Part shown: positions 1 through 6,985 of the stretch, piece by piece
Layout of the letters: each line of letters opens with the position of its first letter
Position numbering within the stretch: position 1 is the stretch's first letter
Assembly: GCA_024762895.1 (NCBI GenBank)
Contig: JANTGN010000030.1
Coordinates: forward strand, 1-18,197
DNA length: 18,197 nucleotides
Direction: 5' to 3'
Origin: Thiotrichales bacterium
GTDB taxonomy: Bacteria; Pseudomonadota; Gammaproteobacteria; J044
The notes under the pieces: model-generated
Seen by the model: the letters and a program-made list of their open reading frames with translations, nothing else
The model's database searches: none
What the model was told of the DNA's origin: nothing
Made by a program: the position numbers and the translations under genes

Positions 1-1742
1 GTACCATCCGGCAGGAAGTTCAGGCCTGTCTCGAATAAGCGGACGCGATTTTGCTGGCGATTCAAATTATGCTGCATGGCCTTCAACAATCCCGACCATA
101 ACGTGGTCCGCATGACCGCCAGCTCGCTGGACAGCGGATTGGCCAGCTTCACAGGAGAAACCTCAGGTGCCATCAGGCGCTCCATGGCAGGATCGACAAA
201 AGTAAAGGTAATGGCCTCCCAATAGCCCATATCAATCAGGGCATTCTGGAGACGCTCGATGGACAACTGGTCCTCAGGCTGACGTGCTATCTCGGCTTTC
301 ATGGTCTGAGATGTGCCCTCGATCCGATGATAACCATAGACCCGGGCCACCTCCTCGATTAAATCAACCTCGATGGCGATATCAAAGCGGTAACTGGGTG
401 GGACAACCTCCCAGCCCCACTCCTTACAACTGACCTCGCAACCCAGACGCGTGAGGATACCCTGCACCTCTTCACGGTCGATCGATACACCCAGAACCCT
501 GGGAATCTGCTGCTCACGAAGCGCAATAGCAGTAGCAGTCACCCCTTGTCCCTCAGCACGGATATCACTAACAGGACCGACTGAGCCACCGCAGAGGCTG
601 ATAATCAACTGCGTGGCGCGCTCGATGGCTCTCGCCTGAAGCTCAGGATCAACGCCACGCTCGAAGCGATGTGAGGAATCGGTATGCAGTCCATACTGAC
701 GCGCCCTGCCGGCTATGGCCTCAGGTGTGAAAAAGGCACTTTCAAGGAAGATATCCCGACTCTCAGCAACAACCGAGCTCGACTCTCCACCCATGACGCC
801 TGCCAGGGCCAATGGTCCCTGATCATCAGCAATGACAAGACTACCCGATTTGAGCTCTATCTCCTGACCATCCAGCAGCACCAGTTTTTCAGCGGCTATG
901 GCCTGCCTGACGATGATCCGGTTAGACAATTTCTGCAGATCAAAGGCATGCATCGGCTGCCCCAGTTCCAGCATCACGTAATTGGTGATATCGACTACGG
1001 GATTAATGCTACGAATGCCGCTACGGCGCAGGCGTTCCTGCATCCATAGTGGCGTCGAGGACTGCACATTGACGTCCCGGATTACCCGCCCCACATATCT
1101 TGGACAGGCAACCAGGTCTTCAACAGAGACAGTGAATCGATCCTCACAGCTTGCAGCAACTGCCACTACCTCGATCTCTTCCAAAGGGGCCGCAGTCAGC
1201 AATGCCGTTTCACGCGCAATACCCACCACGCTCAGACAATCGGCACGGTTTGGGGTCAGATCAATATCATAGACCTGATCATCCAGATCCAGCCATTGCC
1301 TGAAATCTTCTCCTAGTGGTGCGTCTTTCGGCAGCGCCATCAGGCCCTCTGAACTCTCCGCCAAACCCACCTCTTTTGCTGAACACAGCATACCAAACGA
1401 CTCGACACCCCTGAGCCTGGCCTTCTTGATCATGAGACCGCCGGGGAGCTGAGCACCGACCTGTGCAAAGGGCACCAGCATTCCGGCAGCCGCATTTGGG
1501 GCTCCGCAGACTACCTGTAATTCCGTACCGCTACCATCATCGACCTGGCATACACGTAATTTGTCGGCGTCAGGATGGGCCTTAACCGACTTGATCTTAC
1601 CCACCACAACGCCGGTATAAGCGGTTGCAGCCAATTCCAGGGAATCCAGCTCCAGCCCCGCCATGGTCAGAGTGTGCCCCAGTTCTTCCGGGCTCAGATC
1701 CGGATTAACCCATTCACGCAACCAGTGATCACTAAGTTTCAT
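1..1742 (-). CDS. pheT: Phenylalanyl-tRNA synthetase beta subunit, C-terminal part cut by window edge
   Basis: This is the large subunit of the cytoplasmic (alpha-beta)2 enzyme that charges tRNA-Phe. The ATG at 1742 opens MKLSDHWLREWV, the usual PheT start, and the frame stays open for 580 codons to the left edge. Visible parts are the EMAP-like tRNA-binding domain (about residues 40-150, with the typical GVESFGMLCSAKEVGL stretch), the B3/B4 editing region, the B5 region ending near IEEVARVYGYHRIEG, and the start of the catalytic-like core (QNRVRLFETGLNFLPDG at the edge). Against the usual length of about 795 residues, roughly 210 are missing, including the anticodon-binding ferredoxin-like domain. 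It starts 29 bp after pheS. The ribosome binding site is weak: AGGG lies 14 nt from the ATG, so translation may depend on pheS. Confidence 0.97.
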   Translation of the reverse strand, partial: MKLSDHWLREWVNPDLSPEELGHTLTMAGLELDSLELAATAYTGVVVGKIKSVKAHPDADKLRVCQVDDGSGTELQVVCGAPNAAAGMLVPFAQVGAQLPGGLMIKKARLRGVESFGMLCSAKEVGLAESSEGLMALPKDAPLGEDFRQWLDLDDQVYDIDLTPNRADCLSVVGIARETALLTAAPLEEIEVVAVAASCEDRFTVSVEDLVACPRYVGRVIRDVNVQSSTPLWMQERLRRSGIRSINPVVDITNYVMLELGQPMHAFDLQKLSNRIIVRQAIAAEKLVLLDGQEIELKSGSLVIADDQGPLALAGVMGGESSSVVAESRDIFLESAFFTPEAIAGRARQYGLHTDSSHRFERGVDPELQARAIERATQLIISLCGGSVGPVSDIRAEGQGVTATAIALREQQIPRVLGVSIDREEVQGILTRLGCEVSCKEWGWEVVPPSYRFDIAIEVDLIEEVARVYGYHRIEGTSQTMKAEIARQPEDQLSIERLQNALIDMGYWEAITFTFVDPAMERLMAPEVSPVKLANPLSSELAVMRTTLWSGLLKAMQHNLNRQQNRVRLFETGLNFLPDG

Positions 1743-1771
1743 CGTTTTGATTTACACCCTGAGATACGTCT

Positions 1772-2797
1772 TCAGCTGGCGCCGAACTGACGTAAAAATT
1801 TCAAATCATTTTCAAAAAACAGGCGCAGGTCATTCACACCATATCGAAGCATGGCCAGGCGCTCCACACCCAGGCCAAAGGCATAACCGGTATATTGTTC
1901 GGTATCGATACCGGCATGCCGGAACACCTCGGGATGCACCATGCCGCAGCCCATGACCTCGAGCCAACCGGTATGACTACAGACACGACAACCATCACCA
2001 CCACACATCACACACTGAATATCCACCTCGGCAGATGGCTCAGTGAATGGGAAATAAGAGGGACGAAAACGGGTCTTGAGATCATCCTGTTCGAAGTAGG
2101 CCTGCAGAAACTGATCCAGCGCACCCTTAAGGTCGGCAAAACTGACCTGTTCATCAACCACCAGGCCTTCTACCTGGTGAAACATCGGACTATGAGTGAG
2201 ATCCGAGTCACAGCGATAGACACGACCCGGAGCAATGACACGTAACGGAGGCTTCTGGGACTCCATCACACGGACCTGCACTGGTGAGGTATGAGTCCGC
2301 AGCAGGCGGTTTGCATCAAAATAGAAGGTGTCGTGCATGGCCCTTGCCGGATGATGTGCCGGAATATTCAGGGCCTCGAAATTATGATAATCATCTTCGA
2401 TTTCCGGGCCTTCCGCGACGGTAAAACCCAACTGGGCCCACAAGTTAGATATTCTCTGGACCGTTCGGGTTACGGGGTGCAAGCCTCCAGGGCTCTGACG
2501 TCGTCCCGGCAAGGTCACGTCGACAGCCTCAGAATGCAATCTGGCGCTGACCGCTTCAGACTCCAGCAGTTCGCGTCGCGCCTCTATCCGTTGATTCAGG
2601 GCCTGCTTGGCCTTATTGATGGCCTGCCCGGCCTCAGGGCGCTCCTCAGCCGGCAACTTTCCCAGCCCCTTGAGCAGATTGGTTAAATCGCCTTTTTTGC
2701 CCAGATAACGGACGCGCAGCTGGTCCAGGTCGGCCAGTGAGTCGGCCTTATCGATCGCCGCCTCCGCCTCACTGATCATATGTTCGAGATCCTGCAT
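1772..2797 (-). CDS. pheS: Phenylalanyl-tRNA synthetase alpha subunit
   Basis: The 341-residue catalytic subunit of phenylalanyl-tRNA synthetase, a class II enzyme. The N-terminal coiled-coil arm (about 1-85) binds tRNA. The catalytic core follows, with the HHPARAMHDTFYF and RTHTSPVQ stretches, motif 2 (PGRVYRCDSDLTHSPMFHQVEG) and motif 3 (GLGVERLAML, near residue 312). A cysteine cluster (CVMCGGDGCRVC, about 245-256) is a plausible zinc site; E. coli PheS lacks it. The ATG at 2797 has AAGG six nt upstream. It follows rplT after a 99-bp gap that holds a terminator-like hairpin and precedes pheT, as in the E. coli thrS operon. Confidence 0.98.
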   Translation of the reverse strand: MQDLEHMISEAEAAIDKADSLADLDQLRVRYLGKKGDLTNLLKGLGKLPAEERPEAGQAINKAKQALNQRIEARRELLESEAVSARLHSEAVDVTLPGRRQSPGGLHPVTRTVQRISNLWAQLGFTVAEGPEIEDDYHNFEALNIPAHHPARAMHDTFYFDANRLLRTHTSPVQVRVMESQKPPLRVIAPGRVYRCDSDLTHSPMFHQVEGLVVDEQVSFADLKGALDQFLQAYFEQDDLKTRFRPSYFPFTEPSAEVDIQCVMCGGDGCRVCSHTGWLEVMGCGMVHPEVFRHAGIDTEQYTGYAFGLGVERLAMLRYGVNDLRLFFENDLKFLRQFGAS

Positions 2798-2822
2798 GGA
2801 TTACCTTAACCTCATCAGAAAC

Positions 2823-2856
2823 AAAAAGGGAAAGGCCAATGGCCTTCCCCTTTTTT
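2823..2856 (-). terminator. Terminator or attenuator hairpin between rplT and pheS
   Basis: A near-perfect inverted repeat: GGCC-AAT-GGCC at the core (2834-2844), extended by A/T and GGG/CCC pairs with one A-C mismatch, and flanked by A- and T-runs. Read in the gene direction it is a stem followed by TTTTTG, so it looks like a Rho-independent terminator; by symmetry it could work on either strand. Only 25 bp separate it from the pheS ATG, too little for a promoter beyond it, so pheS must be reached by read-through. A second hairpin (GCTCC...GGAGC, 2865-2889) lies just upstream, after the rplT stop. In E. coli the same gap holds the pheM attenuator. Confidence 0.65.
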
Positions 2857-2896
2857 ACAGCCTGCTCCGACACTGAAGTGCCGGGAGCATGGGATA

Positions 2897-3256
2897 TTAC
2901 TTAGCCAGGGCGGCCTTGGCCTGCTCAGCGATCTTGCCAAAGGCAGCCAGATCATGCACAGCCAGATCGGCCAGTACCTTACGATCGACCTCGATCGATG
3001 CCTTGTTCATGCCATCGATCATACGACTGTAAGACAGACCAAACTCACGAGCAGCGGCATTGATACGCGCAATCCAGAGGGCGCGGAACTGACGTTTACG
3101 CTGGCGACGATCACGGTAGGCATACTGCCCCGCCTTGGTAACCGCCTGCTTAGCTACGCGAAACACATTTTTGCGACGACCGTAATAACCCTTGGCCTTC
3201 TTGATAACTTTCTTGTGACGGGCATGTGCCGTTACACCACGTTTAACTCTTGGCAT
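2897..3256 (-). CDS. rplT: 50S ribosomal protein L20
   Basis: A 119-residue basic protein, full length for L20, which binds 23S rRNA and is needed early in assembly of the large subunit. It opens with MPRVKRGVTAHARHKK, a basic extended N-terminus, followed by GYYGRRKNVFRVAKQAV and YRDRRQRKRQFRALWIARINAA, all typical of the family. The ATG is preceded by AGGAGG with 8-nt spacing. The gene starts 13 bp after rpmI and is surely co-transcribed with it. In E. coli L20 represses translation of rpmI and rplT by binding the mRNA upstream of rpmI. Confidence 0.98.
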   Translation of the reverse strand: MPRVKRGVTAHARHKKVIKKAKGYYGRRKNVFRVAKQAVTKAGQYAYRDRRQRKRQFRALWIARINAAAREFGLSYSRMIDGMNKASIEVDRKVLADLAVHDLAAFGKIAEQAKAALAK

Positions 3257-3269
3257 CGTTCAATCCTCC

Positions 3270-3467
3270 TTAACTGTAGGGCAGCATCTGACGGACCAGC
3301 TTTACGTCGTTGGCATGCACCTCAGTGGCTGCACGCAGCTGACGCTTACGCTTGGTACTTTTCTTAGTCAGAATATGACTACGATGGGATTGATGACGCT
3401 TGTAACCGCCAGAGGCAGTACGGCGAAAACGCTTAGAAGCGCCGCGCAGGCTCTTAATCTTAGGCAT
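3270..3467 (-). CDS. rpmI: 50S ribosomal protein L35
   Basis: A 65-residue, very basic protein with the L35 pattern: MPKIKSLRGASKRFRRTASG, then HRSHILTKKSTKRKRQLR. It is a small component of the large ribosomal subunit. The start is supported by GGAG seven nt upstream of the ATG. It sits between infC (62-bp gap) and rplT (13-bp gap). The gap ahead of it contains a nested hairpin, described separately, that could serve L20 autoregulation. Confidence 0.98.
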   Translation of the reverse strand: MPKIKSLRGASKRFRRTASGGYKRHQSHRSHILTKKSTKRKRQLRAATEVHANDVKLVRQMLPYS

Positions 3468-3487
3468 TACTTTTCTCCAATCTTCAG

Positions 3488-3520
3488 GCCTGACCAGGAG
3501 AATGCGTCCCTGGGACAGGC
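3488..3520 (-). promoter_or_regulatory. Nested hairpin in the rpmI leader, candidate L20 binding site
   Basis: In the gene direction, GCCTG (3520-3516) pairs with CAGGC (3492-3488), and inside it CCAGG (3513-3509) pairs with CCTGG (3498-3494). This gives ten base pairs split by a small internal loop (TC against T), closing on a 10-nt loop. It lies between the infC stop and the rpmI ribosome binding site, where L20 binds to repress rpmI-rplT in E. coli. The structure is seen; the role is inferred from position. Confidence 0.45.
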
Positions 3521-3529
3521 AAATTTAAC

Positions 3530-4051
3530 CTAGGCCTTTTTCTTAGGCGCCAGGACCATAATCATTTGTCGGCCTTCCATCTTGGGCCTTTGCTCGACGA
3601 CACCGATATCTTCCAGGTCGGTCTCGACGCGGTTTAGCAACTCTGCACCCAGTTCCCTATGGGCCATCTCGCGCCCACGGAATCGTATGGTGACCTTTCC
3701 CTTGTTGCCCTGTTCCAGAAATTTGCGCAAATTACGCATCTTGATCTGGTAATCCGCTTCTTCCGTGCCAGGACGGAATTTAATTTCCTTTAGCTGGATC
3801 TGTTTCTGTTTCTTTCGGTTAGCCTGTGCCTTCTTACTTTCTTCAAATCTGAACTTACCGAAGTCCATAATACGGCATACAGGTGGCGTCGCATTGGGCA
3901 CGATCTCGACCAGGTCGAGATTGGCCTCTTCTGCTTCCGCCAGGGCCTCTTTAATAGAGACCTCCCCACGGTTTTCACCATCCTTATCGATCAGGCGTAC
4001 AACAGGTACGGCAATCTCTTCATTCAGGCGATTCTTTTTTGTGGAACTAAT
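3530..4051 (-). CDS. infC: Translation initiation factor IF-3, AUU start
   Basis: IF-3 binds the 30S subunit, checks the start codon and initiator tRNA, and keeps the subunits apart. The 173-residue protein has the N-terminal domain (NRLNEEIAVPVVRLID...), the linker PNATPPVCRIMDFGKFRFEE, and the C-terminal domain with EIKFRPGTEEADYQIK and FRGREMAHRELGAELL, ending MVLAPKKKA. No ATG, GTG or TTG gives the full N-terminus. The frame begins properly at ATT (4051-4049), 8 nt after GGAGG; that ribosome binding site lies inside the last codons of thrS. A GTG at 3901 would remove about 50 conserved residues. An AUU start is how E. coli infC lets IF-3 limit its own synthesis. The gap to the thrS stop is 3 bp. 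Confidence 0.96.
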   Translation of the reverse strand: MSSTKKNRLNEEIAVPVVRLIDKDGENRGEVSIKEALAEAEEANLDLVEIVPNATPPVCRIMDFGKFRFEESKKAQANRKKQKQIQLKEIKFRPGTEEADYQIKMRNLRKFLEQGNKGKVTIRFRGREMAHRELGAELLNRVETDLEDIGVVEQRPKMEGRQMIMVLAPKKKA

Positions 4052-4054
4052 CTG

Positions 4055-5980
4055 TTAACCCTCCAAAACAGCATGGCCGTGATTGACGACCTCTTCCGAG
4101 AGGCGCTGAGCAAGCTCATCAACAGAGAGCGTACCCAGGTCCTCACCCGATCGTGTTCTCACGGCCACAGTATTCGTTTCTGCCTCGCGGTCCCCGATCA
4201 CTAACAGATAGGGAACACGATGAATTGTGTGCTCGCGAATTTTAAAGCCTATTTTCTCATTTCTCAAGTCAGTAATGACCCTTAACCCATGTTTTTTCAG
4301 GCTTTCTTCAAGTTTTTGAGCAAATTCGTCCTGGCGATCGGTAATTGTCATGATCACGGCCTGTACCGGAGTCAGCCAGAGTGGCAATTTACCCTCATAG
4401 TGCTCGATCAGGATACCAATGAAACGCTCGAGTGAACCCAGTATGGCGCGATGGAGCATAACGGGCACATGGCGGTTCCCATCCTCTCCCACGTACTCGG
4501 CATCCAGACGACCCGGCATGGAAAAATCGACCTGTATGGTGCCACACTGCCAGACACGATCCAGACAGTCTTTTAACGCAAACTCAATCTTGGGACCATA
4601 GAAGGCGCCTTCACCCGGCTGCAGCGTCCAGTCCAGCCCCTTATTGTCCAATGCAACTTCCAGGGCCTTCTCGGCCTTATCCCAGAGGGCATCCTCTCCC
4701 ACACGTTTATCCGGACGCGTGGACAGGGCCACTATGACGTCCTCAAAACCAAAGTCCTTATAGACCTGGAAGACCAGATCGATAAAGGCCGAGACCTCCT
4801 CCTGGATTTGATCTTCGGTGCAGAAGATATGCGCATCGTCCTGAACAAAGTTACGAACACGCATCAGGCCATGCAGGGTACCCGAAGGCTCGTTACGATG
4901 ACAGGAACCAAACTCGGCCATACGCAGAGGCAGATCGCGATAACTCTTGAGACCCTGGTTATAGATCTGAACATGGCAGGGGCAGTTCATCGGCTTGACG
5001 GCGTAGTCCCTGTTTTCGGAATGGGTTGTGAATATCATGTCACCGAACTTGTCCCAGTGACCGGATTTCTCCCACAGGCTGCGATCGACCAGCTGAGGTG
5101 TACGCACCTCCTGGTAGTCATGCTGCTGCAGGGTCCTGCGGATATACTGCTCGATGGTCTGATAAATACTCCAGCCCTTATCGTGCCAGAACACCATCCC
5201 GGGCGCCTCTTCCTGGGTATGAAACAGATCCATGATCTTGCCGATACGGCGATGATCACGTTTCTCGGCCTCTTCAAGACGTCTCAGGTAGGCCTTGAGC
5301 TGCTTCTTGTCAGGCCAGGCCGTTCCGTAGACCCTTGTAAGCATCTTGTTATTCGAGTCACCACGCCAGTAGGCACCGGCCACCTTCATCAACTTAAAGG
5401 CCTGAATCTTTCCTGTACTTGGCACATGAGGGCCACGGCACAGGTCGATGAAATCGCCCTGTCGATAGAGTGAAAGCTCCTCATTGGCAGGGATACTCTC
5501 GATGATCTCGGCCTTGTATTCTTCACCCATGTCACGAAAGAAAGCCACGGCCTCATCACGAGACATTACACTGCGTTCAACAACGATATCCTGCTTGACC
5601 AGTTCAGACATCTTTTTTTCGATGGCCTCAAGGTCCTCTTCCGTGAATGGTCTTTCATAATCAAAATCGTAATAAAACCCGTTCTCGATGACCGGGCCAA
5701 TGGTCACCTGGGCATCAGGAAACAGTTCCTTTACCGCCTGTGCCATCAGATGGGCGGTAGAATGCCGAATGACTTCAAGCCCCTCATCGTCCCTGCTGGT
5801 GATAATACTGAGGTCGGTATCCCAGTCGATCAGATAACTGGTATCAACCAGAGATCCATCGATCTTTCCCGCCAGGGCGGCCTTGGCCAGGCCGGGGCCG
5901 ATATCGGCTGCCACGTCTGCTACGGTGACCGCATGATCGAATTGACGCTGAGATCCATCAGGAAGGGTAATAGTTGGCAT
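4055..5980 (-). CDS. thrS: Threonyl-tRNA synthetase
   Basis: The class II enzyme that charges tRNA-Thr in the cytoplasm. From the ATG at 5980 it has 641 residues, against 642 in E. coli. Domains in order: TGS (1-61), the editing domain with H73 and H77 and later CRGPHVPSTG, the catalytic core with the zinc-ligand cysteine in MNCPCH, motif 2 near FGSCHRNEPSGTLHGLMR and motif 3 near HRAILGSLERFIGIL, and the C-terminal anticodon-binding domain. An in-frame ATG at 6034 would add 18 residues, but MPTITLPDGSQRQFDHAV is the standard start, GGAG lies six nt upstream of it, and the extra stretch covers an operator-like hairpin. It is the first gene of the operon. Confidence 0.98.
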   Translation of the reverse strand: MPTITLPDGSQRQFDHAVTVADVAADIGPGLAKAALAGKIDGSLVDTSYLIDWDTDLSIITSRDDEGLEVIRHSTAHLMAQAVKELFPDAQVTIGPVIENGFYYDFDYERPFTEEDLEAIEKKMSELVKQDIVVERSVMSRDEAVAFFRDMGEEYKAEIIESIPANEELSLYRQGDFIDLCRGPHVPSTGKIQAFKLMKVAGAYWRGDSNNKMLTRVYGTAWPDKKQLKAYLRRLEEAEKRDHRRIGKIMDLFHTQEEAPGMVFWHDKGWSIYQTIEQYIRRTLQQHDYQEVRTPQLVDRSLWEKSGHWDKFGDMIFTTHSENRDYAVKPMNCPCHVQIYNQGLKSYRDLPLRMAEFGSCHRNEPSGTLHGLMRVRNFVQDDAHIFCTEDQIQEEVSAFIDLVFQVYKDFGFEDVIVALSTRPDKRVGEDALWDKAEKALEVALDNKGLDWTLQPGEGAFYGPKIEFALKDCLDRVWQCGTIQVDFSMPGRLDAEYVGEDGNRHVPVMLHRAILGSLERFIGILIEHYEGKLPLWLTPVQAVIMTITDRQDEFAQKLEESLKKHGLRVITDLRNEKIGFKIREHTIHRVPYLLVIGDREAETNTVAVRTRSGEDLGTLSVDELAQRLSEEVVNHGHAVLEG

Positions 5981-5994
5981 GCTTAGCTCCAGTG

Positions 5995-6015
5995 GTGACC
6001 CATACGAGAGGCCAC
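5995..6015 (-). promoter_or_regulatory. thrS translational operator: tRNA-Thr anticodon-arm mimic
   Basis: In the thrS mRNA direction, GTGGCCT (6015-6009) pairs with GGGTCAC (6001-5995), with two G-U pairs among seven, closing on the 7-nt loop CTCGTAT. Laid over an anticodon loop this gives C32, U33, CGU at 34-36, A37 and U38; CGU is a threonine anticodon. The hairpin spans -35 to -15 from the thrS ATG and ends four nt before the GGAG ribosome binding site. In E. coli, ThrRS represses its own translation by binding a leader hairpin with a CGU anticodon-like triplet at the same place. The structure is read directly; the function is inferred. Confidence 0.75.
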
Positions 6016-6137
6016 TTGTTACAGTAAATTTCATGGTCGGGCATAAATTTGCCTCGGACTGGTAATCGCTTTTCTCAGATAATTCAATGCATTGCGAAAT
6101 AACATTAAGGATTATTCGAGAACAGCCTGAACCTTAG

Positions 6138-6170
6138 ATTATATCTGAGTAAGCCTCAGATGACATTCAA
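6138..6170 (-). promoter_or_regulatory. Candidate thrS promoter with an inverted repeat in the spacer
   Basis: On the minus strand a perfect TATAAT (6143-6138) has a perfect dyad, TCTGAG-N5-CTCAGA (6160-6144), touching its upstream edge. The best -35, TTGAAT (6170-6165), is 21 bp away, longer than the standard 17. Transcription would start near 6131, leaving a leader of about 150 nt, similar to that of E. coli thrS. The dyad may be an operator. The -10 is convincing; the -35 is not. Confidence 0.45.
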
Positions 6171-6360
6171 TCATCCAAAAATCAAGATGTTAGATCAAGG
6201 AAGGCGAGCGATCATACAAGCACAGGAATGACCCGTCAAATCATCCGCTGTCACCAACCTCAATGAAACCGAAGTGTTATGCAAATGACATCGATTTGAA
6301 ACATGGCTTTAAGAACATGTGCCACTTCATTAATTGCCTGTTTAAGTCTTGGAGTATCCG

Positions 6361-6927
6361 ATGCTAAAAAAGCTGTCCATCATAATCGTCGCAACCACCC
6401 TGTTTGCTGGATGCGCCTCTACTGAAACACAGTACACCCAGAACACTACCTCTGCACAAAGGGCCACAACCGTAGATAACAATGATTATTATGAAGTCCA
6501 TCAGGATGGTCGTATTCATATCTTCTATGATGCCGAGACCTACATGGACTTTGTTGCCCTGGGTGAAACCGCCTACCGCAAGACCTTTATAGGCACTGGC
6601 CCTAATGGCGAGACCGTGGTTTACGGGCTGACCAAGAAAGACAAGAAAAAAACCTCCGGCATCCCATCCATCGATATGGTAGAAGGTCGTCTTGAAGGCA
6701 GTCAGGATGACTTTTATGCCGAGATCCGAAAAGAGGGTCGAATCTATGTCTTCGACAATTGGGAAGAAGTTAAAACCTTTAGAGCTACGGGTGAGGCCGC
6801 CTACCGTCTGACACAAATAGGTTCTGGCCCGGCTGGAGAAACCGTCGTATTCGTCCTGACCAAGGAAAACAAGAAAAAATATCCGGCAGCCATGATTAAG
6901 AGGTTTGAAGCCTTCCACCAGGCCTGA
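6361..6927 (+). CDS. Putative outer-membrane lipoprotein with two tandem repeats, function unknown
   Basis: I do not recognise this 188-residue protein. It has a short basic start (MLKK), a hydrophobic segment and a lipobox FAGC with the cysteine at residue 18. The residue after the cysteine is Ala, not Asp, which favours the outer membrane. A Thr/Gln/Asn-rich linker follows, then two copies of one unit: residues 43-97 and 118-173. Over 48 gapless positions 28 are identical; shared features are GRI..F, GE.AYR.T.IG.GP.GETVV and LTK..KKK. The start at 6361 has GGAG six nt upstream; an in-frame ATG at 6349 lies ahead of that site and adds only four residues. It stands alone, divergent from thrS, and ends at a strong terminator. 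The repeats suggest paired beta-rich modules, a guess. Confidence 0.85.
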   Translation: MLKKLSIIIVATTLFAGCASTETQYTQNTTSAQRATTVDNNDYYEVHQDGRIHIFYDAETYMDFVALGETAYRKTFIGTGPNGETVVYGLTKKDKKKTSGIPSIDMVEGRLEGSQDDFYAEIRKEGRIYVFDNWEEVKTFRATGEAAYRLTQIGSGPAGETVVFVLTKENKKKYPAAMIKRFEAFHQA

Positions 6928-6952
6928 AGCCGCTTGAACATACCAAAAAAAC

Positions 6953-6982
6953 AAAAAGCCCCGCTGAGCGGGGCTTTTTTTT
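6953..6982 (+). terminator. Rho-independent terminator after the lipoprotein gene
   Basis: AAAAAGCCCCGC, loop TGA, GCGGGGCTTTTT, then a T-run to 6982. It is a GC-rich stem with a three-base loop, 26 bp after the lipoprotein stop. The A-run on the other side means it could also stop minus-strand transcripts leaving tRNA-Val, whose CCA end lies only four bases away. Confidence 0.92.
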
Positions 6983-6985
6983 ATT

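Larger units (their letters stand above)
5981..6360. other. Gene-free regulatory stretch between thrS and the divergent lipoprotein gene
   Basis: No credible protein or stable RNA gene is visible in these 380 bp. On the minus strand they hold the thrS leader (about 150 nt), its operator-like hairpin, a smaller stem-loop (GGCA/TGCC, 6038-6051) and a candidate promoter with a dyad. The part from about 6165 to 6350 must carry the plus-strand promoter of the lipoprotein gene, but I see no convincing -35/-10 pair there. Confidence 0.6.

Noticed and set aside
2857..2890. Leader peptide MLPALQCRSRL as a pheM equivalent
   Set aside because: It has no Phe codons and no ribosome binding site, so it cannot sense Phe-tRNA in the known way.
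4983..5000. MNCPCH in place of MNCPGH in ThrRS as an active-site oddity
   Set aside because: The zinc-binding Cys and His are kept, and I recall the Cys variant from other gammaproteobacterial ThrRS, so it is probably normal variation.
4808..5473. 221-codon open frame opposite thrS
   Set aside because: Fully antisense to conserved ThrRS sequence, with no recognisable domain; a shadow frame.
5981..6034. 18-residue N-terminal extension of ThrRS from ATG 6034
   Set aside because: It is absent from the family, has no good ribosome binding site, and covers the operator-like hairpin.
6291..6340. Promoter for the lipoprotein gene from TTGAAA at 6296-6301
   Set aside because: No acceptable -10 lies 16-18 bp downstream.
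6364..6954. Long open frame opposite the lipoprotein gene
   Set aside because: The plus-strand frame has a lipobox, a ribosome binding site and a protein repeat; the antisense frame has none and begins in the terminator region.
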